DNA of 36,837 nt from JAJISG01 sp964347325 (lineage in GTDB: Archaea > Thermoplasmatota > Thermoplasmata > RBG-16-68-12 > JAJISG01), in contig CAYFYA010000016.1 in NCBI GenBank assembly GCA_964347325.1, positions 1 through 36,837 of the forward strand, given 5' to 3'. Of this stretch, positions 8,799-16,510 are shown in pieces (positions within the stretch are counted from its first letter, which is position 1; every line of letters begins with the position of its first letter). Both the position numbers and the translations under genes were made by a program. The notes beneath the pieces were generated by a model, which did no database searches, had not been told where the DNA came from, and worked only from the letters and a program-made list of their open reading frames with translations.

Positions 8799-8875
8799 AC
8801 TAGGTTCCTTGATACGGTCTCCTTCTCAAGGCCATCGCGGGGCAGGCTGGGACCCCTGGATCGGCGATTAAGAAG

Positions 8876-9712
8876 TCAACCCTTGACGGTCCAGCCGATC
8901 ATTCCCCGGATGTAGAACTTCTGGAGGAAGGCGAAGATCAGGATGGGGACCAACATGACCAACAGCGACGAGGCCGTGAGGAGCCCCCAGTCTAGTTGAT
9001 ATTGCCCGAAGGCTAGCCTTGGAATCAGCTGCGTTGCAAGATACTTCTCTGGGCTGCCGATCAGCACCTGGGCGAAGAAGAAGTCGTTCCATACCCACAT
9101 GAACTGCAAGACGAGCACTGAGGCCAGCGCAGGGAGGGCCATAGGAAGCACGATCCTGAAGAAGACCTGGAAGTCCGAAGCTCCATCGACTCGTGCCGCT
9201 TCCTCCACCTCGATGGGGAGAGACCCCAGGAAGTTCCGCATGAACAGGATGATCCAGGGAAGCCCCCAAGCTGCGTGAACCAGAATCAGTCCCATGTGGT
9301 TGTCAACGAGGTTGGCATCCGCGAGTAGCCTGAAGATTGGAATCGCGACCATCATCTGTGGAATCGCCATCAGCAGCACGATGGTGAGGAAGAGGTAATC
9401 CTTGATCGGGAAGCTGAAGCGAGCGAATCCGTACCCTGCCAGGACACCCACGGACATTGGGATGATCGTTGCAGGAATGGCCACGATAAGTGAGTTGAGC
9501 AGTCCCTGCCACAGGGGGAAGATGGCATTCGTCATCACCTCGATGAAGTTACCTATCGAGGGAGTGAACTCTGCGAGGTTCCACCAGCCGTCCAGCACCT
9601 CGCTGGTCGGTCTAATCGAGGTCATGGCGACCCCCACAAACGGAATCGCCCAGGCGAGGGTGATTGCCCATGCCACCACATGAATCAGGACTGTCCGTGG
9701 GGCGATCTTCAT
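8876..9712 (-). CDS. sugar ABC importer permease, MalG type, copy 1
   Basis: 278 residues with six predicted transmembrane helices. The cytoplasmic EAA loop reads EEAARVDGASDFQVFFRIVLP, the coupling motif that contacts the ATPase. The start overlaps the stop of the MalF-type gene by 4 nt (9709-9712), the usual layout for a permease pair. It is the last gene of the operon binding protein - MalF type - MalG type. The C-terminus ends GMIGWTVKG, as in CUT1 permeases. Sugar specificity cannot be read from the sequence. Confidence 0.92.
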   Translation of the reverse strand: MKIAPRTVLIHVVAWAITLAWAIPFVGVAMTSIRPTSEVLDGWWNLAEFTPSIGNFIEVMTNAIFPLWQGLLNSLIVAIPATIIPMSVGVLAGYGFARFSFPIKDYLFLTIVLLMAIPQMMVAIPIFRLLADANLVDNHMGLILVHAAWGLPWIILFMRNFLGSLPIEVEEAARVDGASDFQVFFRIVLPMALPALASVLVLQFMWVWNDFFFAQVLIGSPEKYLATQLIPRLAFGQYQLDWGLLTASSLLVMLVPILIFAFLQKFYIRGMIGWTVKG

Positions 9713-10638
9713 CTCTTCACGAGCCTCCTGATCATCCAGACTGTCGCCAGTAACGTCAAAAGCGTCAGAAGGGTCGCCACCACGGCTGCCCTCTCAAAGC
9801 TGCCACCGACGAAGGCGTAGCGATACATTTGAAGGGCCAGGACGTCTGCGGAGCCTCCGACGCCACCGCTGGACCCAGGGGTGGCGGCAATGACGATGTC
9901 AAAGATCTTGAGCTCCCAGAGAACGGTCATCGTAACGACGACGAGCGTCATCGGCCTGAGCAGTGGAAAGGTCACCTTGAGGAAGGTTCGGAAAGGCGAT
10001 GCGCCATCGATCTTGGCGGCTTCGGAGTACTCCTTCGGGATGGTGGTCAGCCCCGCGGAGAACACGATAAGGCTGAATCCCACCCACATCCATACTGAAC
10101 CAAAGATGAGGCCGAAGAGGGCAGTTGGAGGGAACGTCATCCAATTCCTGTCAAGGCTCTCAATGCCGATAGCACCGAATATGGCAGGGGTTATTCCGAC
10201 GTTCCCCTCGAAGAGATACCGCAGGATTACCCCACCCACGATCATGGGGGTCACCATCCCGATAAACACCATCGCCTTGACGATGGAGGCTCCCTTGAAT
10301 TCTCGAAGAATCAGCGCAAGGGCGAGGCCGGTAAACAACGACAAGGGCAGATGGATGGCGATCCACACAGCGTTGTGTATGAGAGTTCCCCACGGTGGAG
10401 ATTCTGTGGGGAATCGGTCCAGATTCAGTGTGTCGGTGTCTGTTAGTACCTCTGCGTAGTTCTCGCCCGTCGGGAACGCGCCAGTATCCTCTTCAGCGAA
10501 GCTCAGGAGTATCGTGGCGGCAGCAGGGAATATCACGAAGATCATGAGGAATACTATGGCTGGAGCTAGGAACAGGATTCTTCCCATTCGCCATCGGGCT
10601 CGCAACCGGCGCGCTGATGGGCGTGGCAACTCTAGCAC
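9709..10638 (-). CDS. sugar ABC importer permease, MalF type, copy 1
   Basis: 309 residues, starting with GTG at 10638. An internal ATG at 10587 is possible but would leave almost no residues before the first helix. Six or more hydrophobic segments are seen, the first at about residues 20-40 (ILFLAPAIVFLMIFVIFPAA). The EAA motif is SEAAKIDGASPFRTFLKVTFP. With the downstream MalG-type protein it forms the membrane channel. A strong hairpin lies between this gene and the binding-protein gene upstream, suggesting lower expression of the permeases than of the binding protein. Confidence 0.92.
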   Translation of the reverse strand: MLELPRPSARRLRARWRMGRILFLAPAIVFLMIFVIFPAAATILLSFAEEDTGAFPTGENYAEVLTDTDTLNLDRFPTESPPWGTLIHNAVWIAIHLPLSLFTGLALALILREFKGASIVKAMVFIGMVTPMIVGGVILRYLFEGNVGITPAIFGAIGIESLDRNWMTFPPTALFGLIFGSVWMWVGFSLIVFSAGLTTIPKEYSEAAKIDGASPFRTFLKVTFPLLRPMTLVVVTMTVLWELKIFDIVIAATPGSSGGVGGSADVLALQMYRYAFVGGSFERAAVVATLLTLLTLLATVWMIRRLVKR

Positions 10639-10658
10639 CCCAGGGTTGATCGGTGGAT

Positions 10659-10693
10659 TAAAATGAAAGGGTAGGCGGACCGGGTCCGCCTAC
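10659..10693 (-). terminator. intercistronic hairpin plus T-rich tract (attenuator) between binding protein and permease genes
   Basis: GTAGGCGGAC (10671-10680) and GTCCGCCTAC (10684-10693) are perfect 10-bp inverted repeats around a 3-nt loop. On the transcribed minus strand they are followed by CCTTTCATTTTAA. The hairpin begins about 12 nt after the binding-protein stop. Such elements commonly stabilise the upstream message or partially terminate before the permeases, but whether it works that way here is inferred. Confidence 0.6.
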
Positions 10694-10705
10694 TAGCACT
10701 TACTA

Positions 10706-11995
10706 CTATGGTCCGAACTCGTCATCGTAGCCCGCTTGAATCGCCGCGAGAACGGTGGCTGCATCCGCCAAGCCCTGGTAGTACAGCCCTAGCTCGGCCC
10801 AGAAGACGGACTGCTGCCACTCCCCGCCAACGGTGTCATCCAGGTCCGCTAGCGGGATTCGTCCAGCAGCAGCGTCGGTGGCTGCCTGGGCTGCCTCCGC
10901 GGAGTCCGCTGGATACGCCGAGGGATCCGCGTTCTGGTGGGTCAGGAGGTGCCCTCCCTGGGCGACCTGAGTCTCCTGACCATCCACTCCCACAAGGAAC
11001 TGGAACAGTCGCTTGGCTTCGTCCAGCAGATCAGTGTACTCGGGGATGAACAGGTAGTCGATGGCAAAGACGACGCCTGCACCACTCACGGGCTCGGGCA
11101 GGGGCATGACACCCCAGTCGTTGGGATCCATGTCATCCGGAAACATCGTGGGAACCCAGAAGCCCTGGAAGTAGAGTGCGTTGTTCTCACTGATGATGTC
11201 TTGCACGCCCGAGGTCCACTCAACGAGGTCGTCGAAGTAAGGCAGGACGGGATCGATGTAGCTAGTGAAGACCGTCTGCACAGAGGCGTCCGTCCAGCTC
11301 AGGTCTCCGGATGTAAGGTCCTGGTGCATCTCAGCTCCGCCGTAGGTGGCAATGAAGTACTCCGTCACGTCCGAGAGGGGCCACAGATCCGAGGCCGCAA
11401 CAATGGGGTTCTGTATGCCGTCGTCTCTAATCGTCTGCAGTAGGGCGAGGAAGTCGCTGAACGTGTCTGGGCTCTGGTCCCAGCCGTTCGCCTCGAAGAA
11501 TGGCTTTGAGTAGTAGAAGCCGGGCTTCACCTTGCCGGTGTACACGCCGCCGTAGACGGCATTGCCACTAGTCACCGCAGCGACGGTACCAGTTTGGTAG
11601 TCGGCCGCGTCGATCATGTCAGACACGTCGACCGCATGGCCATCCGCGCCATATTGCAGGATGAAACTACTCGGCATGAAGATGACGTCAGCTGGTGCAA
11701 TGCCGGCATCGAATTGAATCGGCAGGACGGGCTGAAGCTCCTCCTGTCGGAAGATTCTATCCTGCACTTCGATTCCGGTATCCGCCGTGAAGTTTTCTAA
11801 CACGGGGAGGAATAGGTCGCGCTCTCCCCCAGACCAGGGATGTATCACTGTCAAGACCCGTGGCGCCGCTGGTACCGCAAGGAAGTATACTGCCACGCCC
11901 GTGACCGCATTCGTGATGACCAGAAGAACGACTACGATAGCTAGATTCCGTCCTGTCCAGACCCCTGAAGGGGCCATTGGTGCTCCTTCTGCCAT
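10706..11995 (-). CDS. sugar ABC importer solute-binding protein, copy 1
   Basis: 429 residues from ATG 11995, preferred because GAGGTG lies about 7 nt upstream; ORF extension to 12016 lacks this support. A hydrophobic N-terminal helix (about 17-40, LAIVVVLLVITNAVTGVAVYF) acts as a signal or membrane anchor; there is no lipobox Cys. The rest matches the family-1 extracellular binding-protein fold (LTVIHPWSGGERDLFLPVLENF; later FQGFWVPTMFPDDM and LFQFLVGVDGQE). It would capture a sugar or polyol outside the cell and deliver it to the MalF/MalG-type pair encoded downstream. First gene of the operon, with its own TATA box. Ligand unknown. Confidence 0.88.
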   Translation of the reverse strand: MAEGAPMAPSGVWTGRNLAIVVVLLVITNAVTGVAVYFLAVPAAPRVLTVIHPWSGGERDLFLPVLENFTADTGIEVQDRIFRQEELQPVLPIQFDAGIAPADVIFMPSSFILQYGADGHAVDVSDMIDAADYQTGTVAAVTSGNAVYGGVYTGKVKPGFYYSKPFFEANGWDQSPDTFSDFLALLQTIRDDGIQNPIVAASDLWPLSDVTEYFIATYGGAEMHQDLTSGDLSWTDASVQTVFTSYIDPVLPYFDDLVEWTSGVQDIISENNALYFQGFWVPTMFPDDMDPNDWGVMPLPEPVSGAGVVFAIDYLFIPEYTDLLDEAKRLFQFLVGVDGQETQVAQGGHLLTHQNADPSAYPADSAEAAQAATDAAAGRIPLADLDDTVGGEWQQSVFWAELGLYYQGLADAATVLAAIQAGYDDEFGP

Positions 11996-12050
11996 TCTAC
12001 ACACCTCTACAGGCACTAATGCCTGGCAATGGTAGAGCGCAACTCAACGA

Positions 12051-12060
12051 GCATATATCG
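12051..12060 (-). promoter_or_regulatory. TATA box of the sugar-importer operon 1
   Basis: The minus strand reads CGATATATGC, about 55-65 bp before the ATG at 11995. A perfect 12-bp GC palindrome (12076-12087) sits about 16 bp further upstream. Confidence 0.5.
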
Positions 12061-12075
12061 TGAGGTCGCCCTCCA

Positions 12076-12087
12076 CCCCGCGCGGGG
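12076..12087. promoter_or_regulatory. GC palindrome, possible operator
   Basis: CCCCGCGCGGGG is a perfect 12-bp palindrome in the divergent region between the sugar importer operon and the GTPase gene, just upstream of the importer TATA box. The position suits an activator site. No regulator is identified. Confidence 0.25.
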
Positions 12088-12186
12088 GCCTACAGCTAGT
12101 ATGTATAAAGCTTTTGCGCCTTGCCCACAGGCAGGCCAGCGCCGCTCCAGGGTCTCATTCTCATTATCGATACCGTCAGGGATAAC

Positions 12187-12195
12187 GATTTAAGC
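12187..12195 (+). promoter_or_regulatory. TATA-like box of the GTPase gene
   Basis: GATTTAAGC is centred about 27 bp before the GTG at 12218, which would make this transcript essentially leaderless. Confidence 0.45.
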
Positions 12196-12217
12196 ACCCT
12201 TGCAGAAGGGGTTTTTC

Positions 12218-12820
12218 GTGCGCGCCGTACAGAAGCCACGACTCTACCCGAAGCTTGCCAGGACCCGGCTGAAGCTGTGTCTCGTGGGGGACCGCGGGGT
12301 TGGAAAGACCTCATTCATACGAAGCTATGTAATGAAGGAATACGACAACCGTTATCATCAGACGGTCGGGAGCCAGGTTTACAGGAAGCGCGTCGGCGTG
12401 CGGATCTCGGAGCAGAAGCTGGGTGTCCTGGCCGACTTGGAGCTGTGGGATATCACGGGAGAAAAGGGGCTCGCTTCAATTCTCCGTGAGCCCTACTTCC
12501 ACGGGGCGAGTGGGGTCATCGCCCTTTGCGACGCTTCCAGGCGCGAGACTCTTCACGATATCGACTTCTGGCTAGACGGCGCCCTCCGAGTCATGAGGAG
12601 CGTTTCCATGGTGGTCGTGGTGAACAAGGCGGACGTTCCACGAAGACAGATTCGCCCGAGAGACGTGGACGTCGTGGCAAGGGCCTACAATGCCCCCTAT
12701 ATATTTGCCTCCGCCCGCACAGGAGACAACGTGGAGGCCGCTTTCGCCGGCCTCATCATCGGCATCGTTCGCAAGAGAGTGACCAAGAGAGCGCGTGTCC
12801 CGGCCCCACCGGTAGTGTGA
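12218..12820 (+). CDS. Ras/Rab-like small GTPase
   Basis: 200 residues from GTG 12218, which has GAAGGGG about 7 nt upstream and a TATA element at leaderless distance; a TTG at 12200 is the alternative. All five G motifs are recognisable: P-loop GDRGVGKTS (24-32), switch-I Thr49, WDITGE (77-82), NKAD (136-139) and a SARTG-type G5 near 165. In the third motif Glu82 replaces the catalytic Gln of Ras, which may lower intrinsic hydrolysis. The C-terminus is basic (RKRVTKRAR) with no prenylation Cys. Such GTPases act as molecular switches; the partner in archaea is generally unknown. It is convergent with the next gene. Confidence 0.85.
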   Translation: MRAVQKPRLYPKLARTRLKLCLVGDRGVGKTSFIRSYVMKEYDNRYHQTVGSQVYRKRVGVRISEQKLGVLADLELWDITGEKGLASILREPYFHGASGVIALCDASRRETLHDIDFWLDGALRVMRSVSMVVVVNKADVPRRQIRPRDVDVVARAYNAPYIFASARTGDNVEAAFAGLIIGIVRKRVTKRARVPAPPVV

Positions 12821-12852
12821 CCCTCGGCTCGACGCGGGGACAGGCTGTCTGA

Positions 12853-13791
12853 TTAGAGGTTCTCGCCGCTCCCTGTGAGGAAACTGGTGACTGACACCGG
12901 TTTGACGATCTCCTTCTCCACCCCTTCCCCGGGCTCTCCTCCCAGAATGAGGGCTGAGAGTCGACGGAGAGCCTGGTTGAAGGCCTCTGTGTCCAGATCG
13001 TACTGAATTGCCATATGGGCATAGGGTCCCACCTCCCCGCGTCTCCTCAGGAACTCCACGAAATTCCGGTGGCCGGGCGGATAGACTCTCATAATGTACG
13101 CAAGTTCAGTCGTAAGGTTGCCGGACATGAGGTAGGCGTTCCACCTGTACTGGCCATCTTCATCGAGCAATTCACTCAGTATGCTTCCTAGCTCCAGGGT
13201 GGCATTGGGATCAAGGAAGGAGCGAAGCGCAACGACATTGGCCAAGGCCTCCTCCAAGTTGTGGCCAAGATCACCTTCTGGATTGGCAAGAGACTCCGTA
13301 TATGGGCCTTGTTGATAGAGGGCATAATACGGCCTCTCTTCAGCAAGTTCTCTCGACGCAGTGAATGCGTCGACGGCCGCATGGAAGGACAGGTGGTTAG
13401 ACGCGATGTCAAAAGCCATGCTGAACGCAAGCTCCCTCGCCAGGTCCTCGCTGACACTTTCCCTGAGGTCCATGAAGCCCAAGTCAAGGACGCGCAGGAT
13501 CTCGTTTGCGAGACCAACCAGGGGCGGACCGTGGAGATAGACCCCCCATCTCTCGGGTTTCAGGCGGAAGGAGAGGTAGTAGCCGAACGCCTCCCCGCCT
13601 TCTTCCTGCATTCGAGGACGGGCGACTGGAGGTTTCCTCCAAGGGTCCTCCTTCACTGTTCGCTCATAGGCCTCTCTCCAATCTGTGACCATTATCCCCG
13701 GACGGTCATCGACTGGTACGATGCCTGGAATCCTGACTCCCTCTCCACAAAACTGAGGGTTCTCCCGGCGGAAGGCGGCGAAATCTACCAT
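12853..13791 (-). CDS. unrecognised protein, possible metal-binding enzyme; formerly linked to oppF
   Basis: 312 residues from ATG 13791, with GAGGAGG about 4 nt upstream. I do not recognise the family. No signal peptide or membrane helix is seen. The central helical part has HLSFHAAVDAF (His133, His137) followed by HNLEEALANVVAL (about 177-189). This HxxxH plus EExLAN arrangement recalls zinc-dependent proteins, but that is only a suggestion. Directly upstream lies a frameshifted remnant of the oppF 3' end, and a remnant of this gene's own 5' end sits just after the intact oppF at 19.7 kb. So the gene probably once ended an oligopeptide-import operon, and a role in peptide processing is worth considering. 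Confidence 0.7.
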   Translation of the reverse strand: MVDFAAFRRENPQFCGEGVRIPGIVPVDDRPGIMVTDWREAYERTVKEDPWRKPPVARPRMQEEGGEAFGYYLSFRLKPERWGVYLHGPPLVGLANEILRVLDLGFMDLRESVSEDLARELAFSMAFDIASNHLSFHAAVDAFTASRELAEERPYYALYQQGPYTESLANPEGDLGHNLEEALANVVALRSFLDPNATLELGSILSELLDEDGQYRWNAYLMSGNLTTELAYIMRVYPPGHRNFVEFLRRRGEVGPYAHMAIQYDLDTEAFNQALRRLSALILGGEPGEGVEKEIVKPVSVTSFLTGSGENL

Positions 13792-14018
13792 AGCCTCCTC
13801 AGAGAGGCCGGTTTTCGACTTAAGGGTTCTCCACTGGCCTATCGAGACTCGCCAGCTCTTCTCCCGAGACTACTCTTTGTCGGTTCCTGTGAAGAAGGTG
13901 GAGCCTCGCCCTCCTTGGAGATGTCGGAGTCAAGAGATGACACCTGACGACTCTTCCCGATCTATCCAGGTCCCTAAGTTCTGGGGGCTCTCTGAACGCA
14001 ACCGTCCCCTTTCTCCTG
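13756..14018 (-). repeat. direct repeat copy A (oppF 3' end to unknown-gene 5' end)
   Basis: This stretch aligns along its length with 19684-19944 in the same orientation, visibly diverged but clear (GAGAGGC-GGTTTTC, GAGCCTCGCCCTCCTTGGAGA, AAGAGATGACAC-TGACGA and others). It includes the first codons of the unknown gene, its upstream region and a remnant of the oppF 3' end. The two copies flank the glycosyltransferase/sugar-importer block. Confidence 0.8.
13884..14018 (-). pseudogene. frameshifted remnant of oppF C-terminus
   Basis: Read on the minus strand, this part gives FREPPELRDLD then GRVVRCHLL, matching FREPPELRDLD and GRLVKCHLL at residues about 388-408 of the intact OppF at 19.8-21.1 kb. 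One base is missing after the CHLL codons relative to that copy (CTCTTGACTCC versus CTCTTAGACTCC). After correction the tail (DS-ISKEGE...EPT) also matches. No upstream OppF sequence remains beyond about 14018. This explains most of the 403-bp gap between the unknown gene and the glycosyltransferase start. Confidence 0.8.
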
Positions 14019-14088
14019 ACAGTAGTCGCCGGAATAACCGGAGTCGGTGTCTCCGGCTATAGTGAGGGGCTGACGAGTGGGTTAGCGA

Positions 14089-14102
14089 AAGAACCTGTTC
14101 TT
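14089..14102. promoter_or_regulatory. inverted repeat, possible operator of the glycosyltransferase gene
   Basis: AAGAAC, 2 nt, GTTCTT is a perfect 14-bp interrupted palindrome about 57 bp upstream of the TATA-like element. The rest of 14019-14157 holds no gene or RNA that I can see. Confidence 0.3.
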
Positions 14103-14157
14103 ACGCCCCGGAGATGCTCTCGGAGAATGACGAGTCCCGTCAACTCGAGGCTCCATC

Positions 14158-14167
14158 GTTAAATATC
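14158..14167 (+). promoter_or_regulatory. TATA-like box of the glycosyltransferase gene
   Basis: GTTAAATATC, about 30-37 bp before ATG 14195, supports that start over the upstream in-frame ATG at 14114, which would lie before the promoter. Confidence 0.5.
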
Positions 14168-14194
14168 CTGGGTCACCGTCCAGGGTTGAGGTTC

Positions 14195-15394
14195 ATGAGA
14201 AACGTGCTCATCGTCCCAGAGCGGAACGAGGGTCTGAGTCCTCTTCGGGTCGTGGAAGCGGGTCTACAGTCATCTGCCGTGGACCGGATCTTCGTGGTGG
14301 ACGGGTGGTCCACTGACGGGAGCGATGACCTCATAGCGCGCAAGCTGCCCGGTCTCAGCCAGACATACAAGAAAGAGGCCACTCTGGTTCACAGCCGGCT
14401 GCGCAACACGGGGAAAGGGGGCGCCATGGTTACGGGGATGCAGCTCGCCCTGGAGGGGGGGTATGAGACCGTCTCCTTCGTGGACGCCGACATTTCGTCC
14501 CTGAGCAGTGCCTGGTTCGACATGCTACACGACGGGCTCGACCGGTACGGGGCTGACATGAGCCGCGGCTACTTCGATCGCAGCCCCCTGGACGCTCAGA
14601 TCACCCGGCACATCACGCTCCCCGGCATTCATCTCTTCTTCCCCGAGGGTCGAGGCATTCGACAGCCCCTGGGCGGCGAGTTATGCCTTAGGGCCGAGCT
14701 GGCTCAGACCCTCCTAGAGGGTCCTCTGGCGCCTCCTCACACTTGGGGCATCGACACCTTCCTCGTGGTCAGCTCCCTGGTGGGCGGATTCCGGGTCGTG
14801 GAGCTCTACCTGAGCCAGAAGCTTCACAATCCCAAGACCTTGGCGGACCTGGAGGGGATGCTCGTGGAGTGCTTCGACGAGCTGGCCCGGCTCGTTCACT
14901 TCCACGGGAGACATCTAGCGTGGCCGGCCGAGTGGGAACCAAGGGTCACCACCGTGCCTCGGTCGGAGTCGCACATCGAGCGGATCGGCGAGGACGTCCG
15001 GACGCTGGCCTATACTGACCGGGACGCGGAGATAGCGGGACTGTTCCGGTTCGCGAGGGAACGGGGAGTTGACTTGGCGGCCTTGGAACGCTTCGAAGTC
15101 GAGGAAGAGGACCGTTCTCTCCTCGCCCACCTCCTGAAGGGACCCGACGTCTTCCGGACGCAGAGCAGACTCTTGGGCCCCGAGCGGTGGGTGGGGATCT
15201 TGGACGCATTAGTCCGGGGCCACATCACACAGGGGTTTGGGTCTTACCACAGGGACCTCCTGTTTCTCCTCTGGCGCATGAGGACCTTGGCCTTCTACCT
15301 CCACGAGGCCACCGAGTTCGAGGAAGCCGAGGCCGCCACGAGGAGTCAGGCGGAGCACGCCTTCAACCTCGGACGAGCTTTGAGGGGCGGGTGA
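14195..15394 (+). CDS. GT81/GT2-like glycosyltransferase, glucosyl- or mannosyl-3-phosphoglycerate synthase-like
   Basis: 399 residues from ATG 14195, chosen from the TATA position and the GAGGT just upstream. GT-A fold features: the nucleotide-binding start LIVPERNEG, DGWSTDGSDD, GKGGAMVTGM, the metal motif FVDADIS, and a QPLGGELCLR segment with WGIDTFLVV. This combination resembles glucosyl-3-phosphoglycerate and mannosylglycerate synthases, which make compatible solutes from NDP-sugar and 3-phosphoglycerate. The long C-terminal helical region (about 260-399) is divergent. No phosphatase partner is adjacent. It runs towards the second sugar importer operon with 9 bp between stop codons, so sugar import and transfer may belong together. 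Acceptor not certain. Confidence 0.75.
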   Translation: MRNVLIVPERNEGLSPLRVVEAGLQSSAVDRIFVVDGWSTDGSDDLIARKLPGLSQTYKKEATLVHSRLRNTGKGGAMVTGMQLALEGGYETVSFVDADISSLSSAWFDMLHDGLDRYGADMSRGYFDRSPLDAQITRHITLPGIHLFFPEGRGIRQPLGGELCLRAELAQTLLEGPLAPPHTWGIDTFLVVSSLVGGFRVVELYLSQKLHNPKTLADLEGMLVECFDELARLVHFHGRHLAWPAEWEPRVTTVPRSESHIERIGEDVRTLAYTDRDAEIAGLFRFARERGVDLAALERFEVEEEDRSLLAHLLKGPDVFRTQSRLLGPERWVGILDALVRGHITQGFGSYHRDLLFLLWRMRTLAFYLHEATEFEEAEAATRSQAEHAFNLGRALRGG

Positions 15395-15403
15395 GGGCTC
15401 GCT

Positions 15404-16495
15404 TCACGAGAGTGAAATCGCCTCGCCTGTATTCTTGTCCATGAAGCGAAGTCTCTCTTCCTGCGGAACGACCCAGATCCTCTGGTCCTCTCGCACCCTG
15501 TAGCCGGGAACTACCACGAACTTGGCCTGCTGTTCGCCGATCTCCACCGTCAGGAGGTCGTTGGACCCCAAGGCCTCGTCCAAGAGAACCCGGGCCTCCA
15601 TGGCCCCAGGTCGGACTTCGTTGTGCACGTTGACGCTCTCGGGACGCACTCCGACCAGTATCTCGGCCCCTCGCCGCTCTTTCAGGGCCTTGGAATAGGA
15701 GGACGGACACGGGATCCTGAATCCCTCCACTTCCACGACCAGCCCATCGTCCTCGACTACGGCGCCCCTGAGGAAGTTCATTGGCGGCGTGCCGATAAAG
15801 CCCCCCACAAAGGTGTTGGTGGGGTTCTCGTAGATTTGAGTGGGCGAGTCAACCTGAACGAGTTTGCCTTCGTTCATGACGGCTATTCGGTCGCCCACAC
15901 TCATAGCCTCCACCTGGTCGTGGGTGACGTAGATGGTCGTGGCCCCCAGCTCCCGCTGGAGGAGCTTGAGCTCCGCCCGCATTCTCAGGCGCAGGAGGGC
16001 GTCGATATTGCTCAAGGGCTCGTCCATGAGGAGGACCGAGGGCTCCACCACGACGGCGCGCGCCACGGCCACGCGCTGTTTCTGCCCTCCGCTGAGCTGG
16101 TGGGGATACCGACTCACGAGGTCCTCAATGCCCAGAAGCTCGGCGGCCCTAGAGACCTTCTCCTTAACCTCGGCGAAGGGCTTCCTCTGGATACGCAGGC
16201 CAAAGGCGACGTTGTCGAAGACCTTCATGTGGGGGAATACGGCGTAGCTCTGGAAGACCATGGAGACCCCCCGTTTACCCGGAGGGAGAAAAGTCACGTC
16301 CCGTTCGTCGATGAAGATCCGTCCACTGTCGACGCTTTCCAGTCCGGCGATGCACCGGAGGGTCGTTGTCTTGCCGCATCCGCTGGGCCCCAGGAGCACG
16401 AGGAACTCCCCGTGGTCCACCCGGAGTTGGACGTCGTCCACGGCCGTAACGTCTGCAAAGGTCTTCGTGATGCCATCCAGCTCCACGCGCGCCAC
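15404..16495 (-). CDS. carbohydrate ABC importer ATPase (MalK/UgpC type), copy 2
   Basis: 363 residues from GTG 16495, with a strong GGAGGTGA about 7 nt upstream. Walker A GPSGCGKTT, Q-loop VFQSYAVFPHM, signature LSGGQKQRVAVARA, Walker B LLMDEPLSNID, His switch THDQVEAMS, and a C-terminal TOBE domain (GVRPESVNVH). Last gene of a complete operon: binding protein, MalF type, MalG type, ATPase. It is clearly paralogous to the ATPase at 7713-8798 but not a recent copy. Such ATPases are sometimes shared between importers, so this one could also serve the first system. Confidence 0.93.
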   Translation of the reverse strand: MARVELDGITKTFADVTAVDDVQLRVDHGEFLVLLGPSGCGKTTTLRCIAGLESVDSGRIFIDERDVTFLPPGKRGVSMVFQSYAVFPHMKVFDNVAFGLRIQRKPFAEVKEKVSRAAELLGIEDLVSRYPHQLSGGQKQRVAVARAVVVEPSVLLMDEPLSNIDALLRLRMRAELKLLQRELGATTIYVTHDQVEAMSVGDRIAVMNEGKLVQVDSPTQIYENPTNTFVGGFIGTPPMNFLRGAVVEDDGLVVEVEGFRIPCPSSYSKALKERRGAEILVGVRPESVNVHNEVRPGAMEARVLLDEALGSNDLLTVEIGEQQAKFVVVPGYRVREDQRIWVVPQEERLRFMDKNTGEAISLS

Positions 16496-16510
16496 GGTTG
16501 TCTCACCTCC

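Noticed and set aside
8793..8805. ACCTAG A CTAGGT palindrome at the end of the first ATPase gene
   Set aside because: The spacer is a single base, so no stable hairpin forms, and half of it is coding sequence including the stop codon. Not called as a terminator.
12167..12190. TTATC...GATAA inverted repeat before the GTPase gene
   Set aside because: Arms of five bases with a 13-base spacer are too weak to separate from chance in an AT-richer promoter region.
13261..13947. 228-residue plus-strand frame spanning the unknown gene's 5' half and copy A of the repeat
   Set aside because: The minus-strand frame has a good ribosome-binding site and its start is conserved in the repeat copy; the plus frame has neither.
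14114..14194. 27-residue N-terminal extension of the glycosyltransferase from ATG 14114
   Set aside because: The TATA-like element lies inside this extension, and the family's nucleotide-binding start (NVLIVPERNEG) follows the ATG at 14195 directly.
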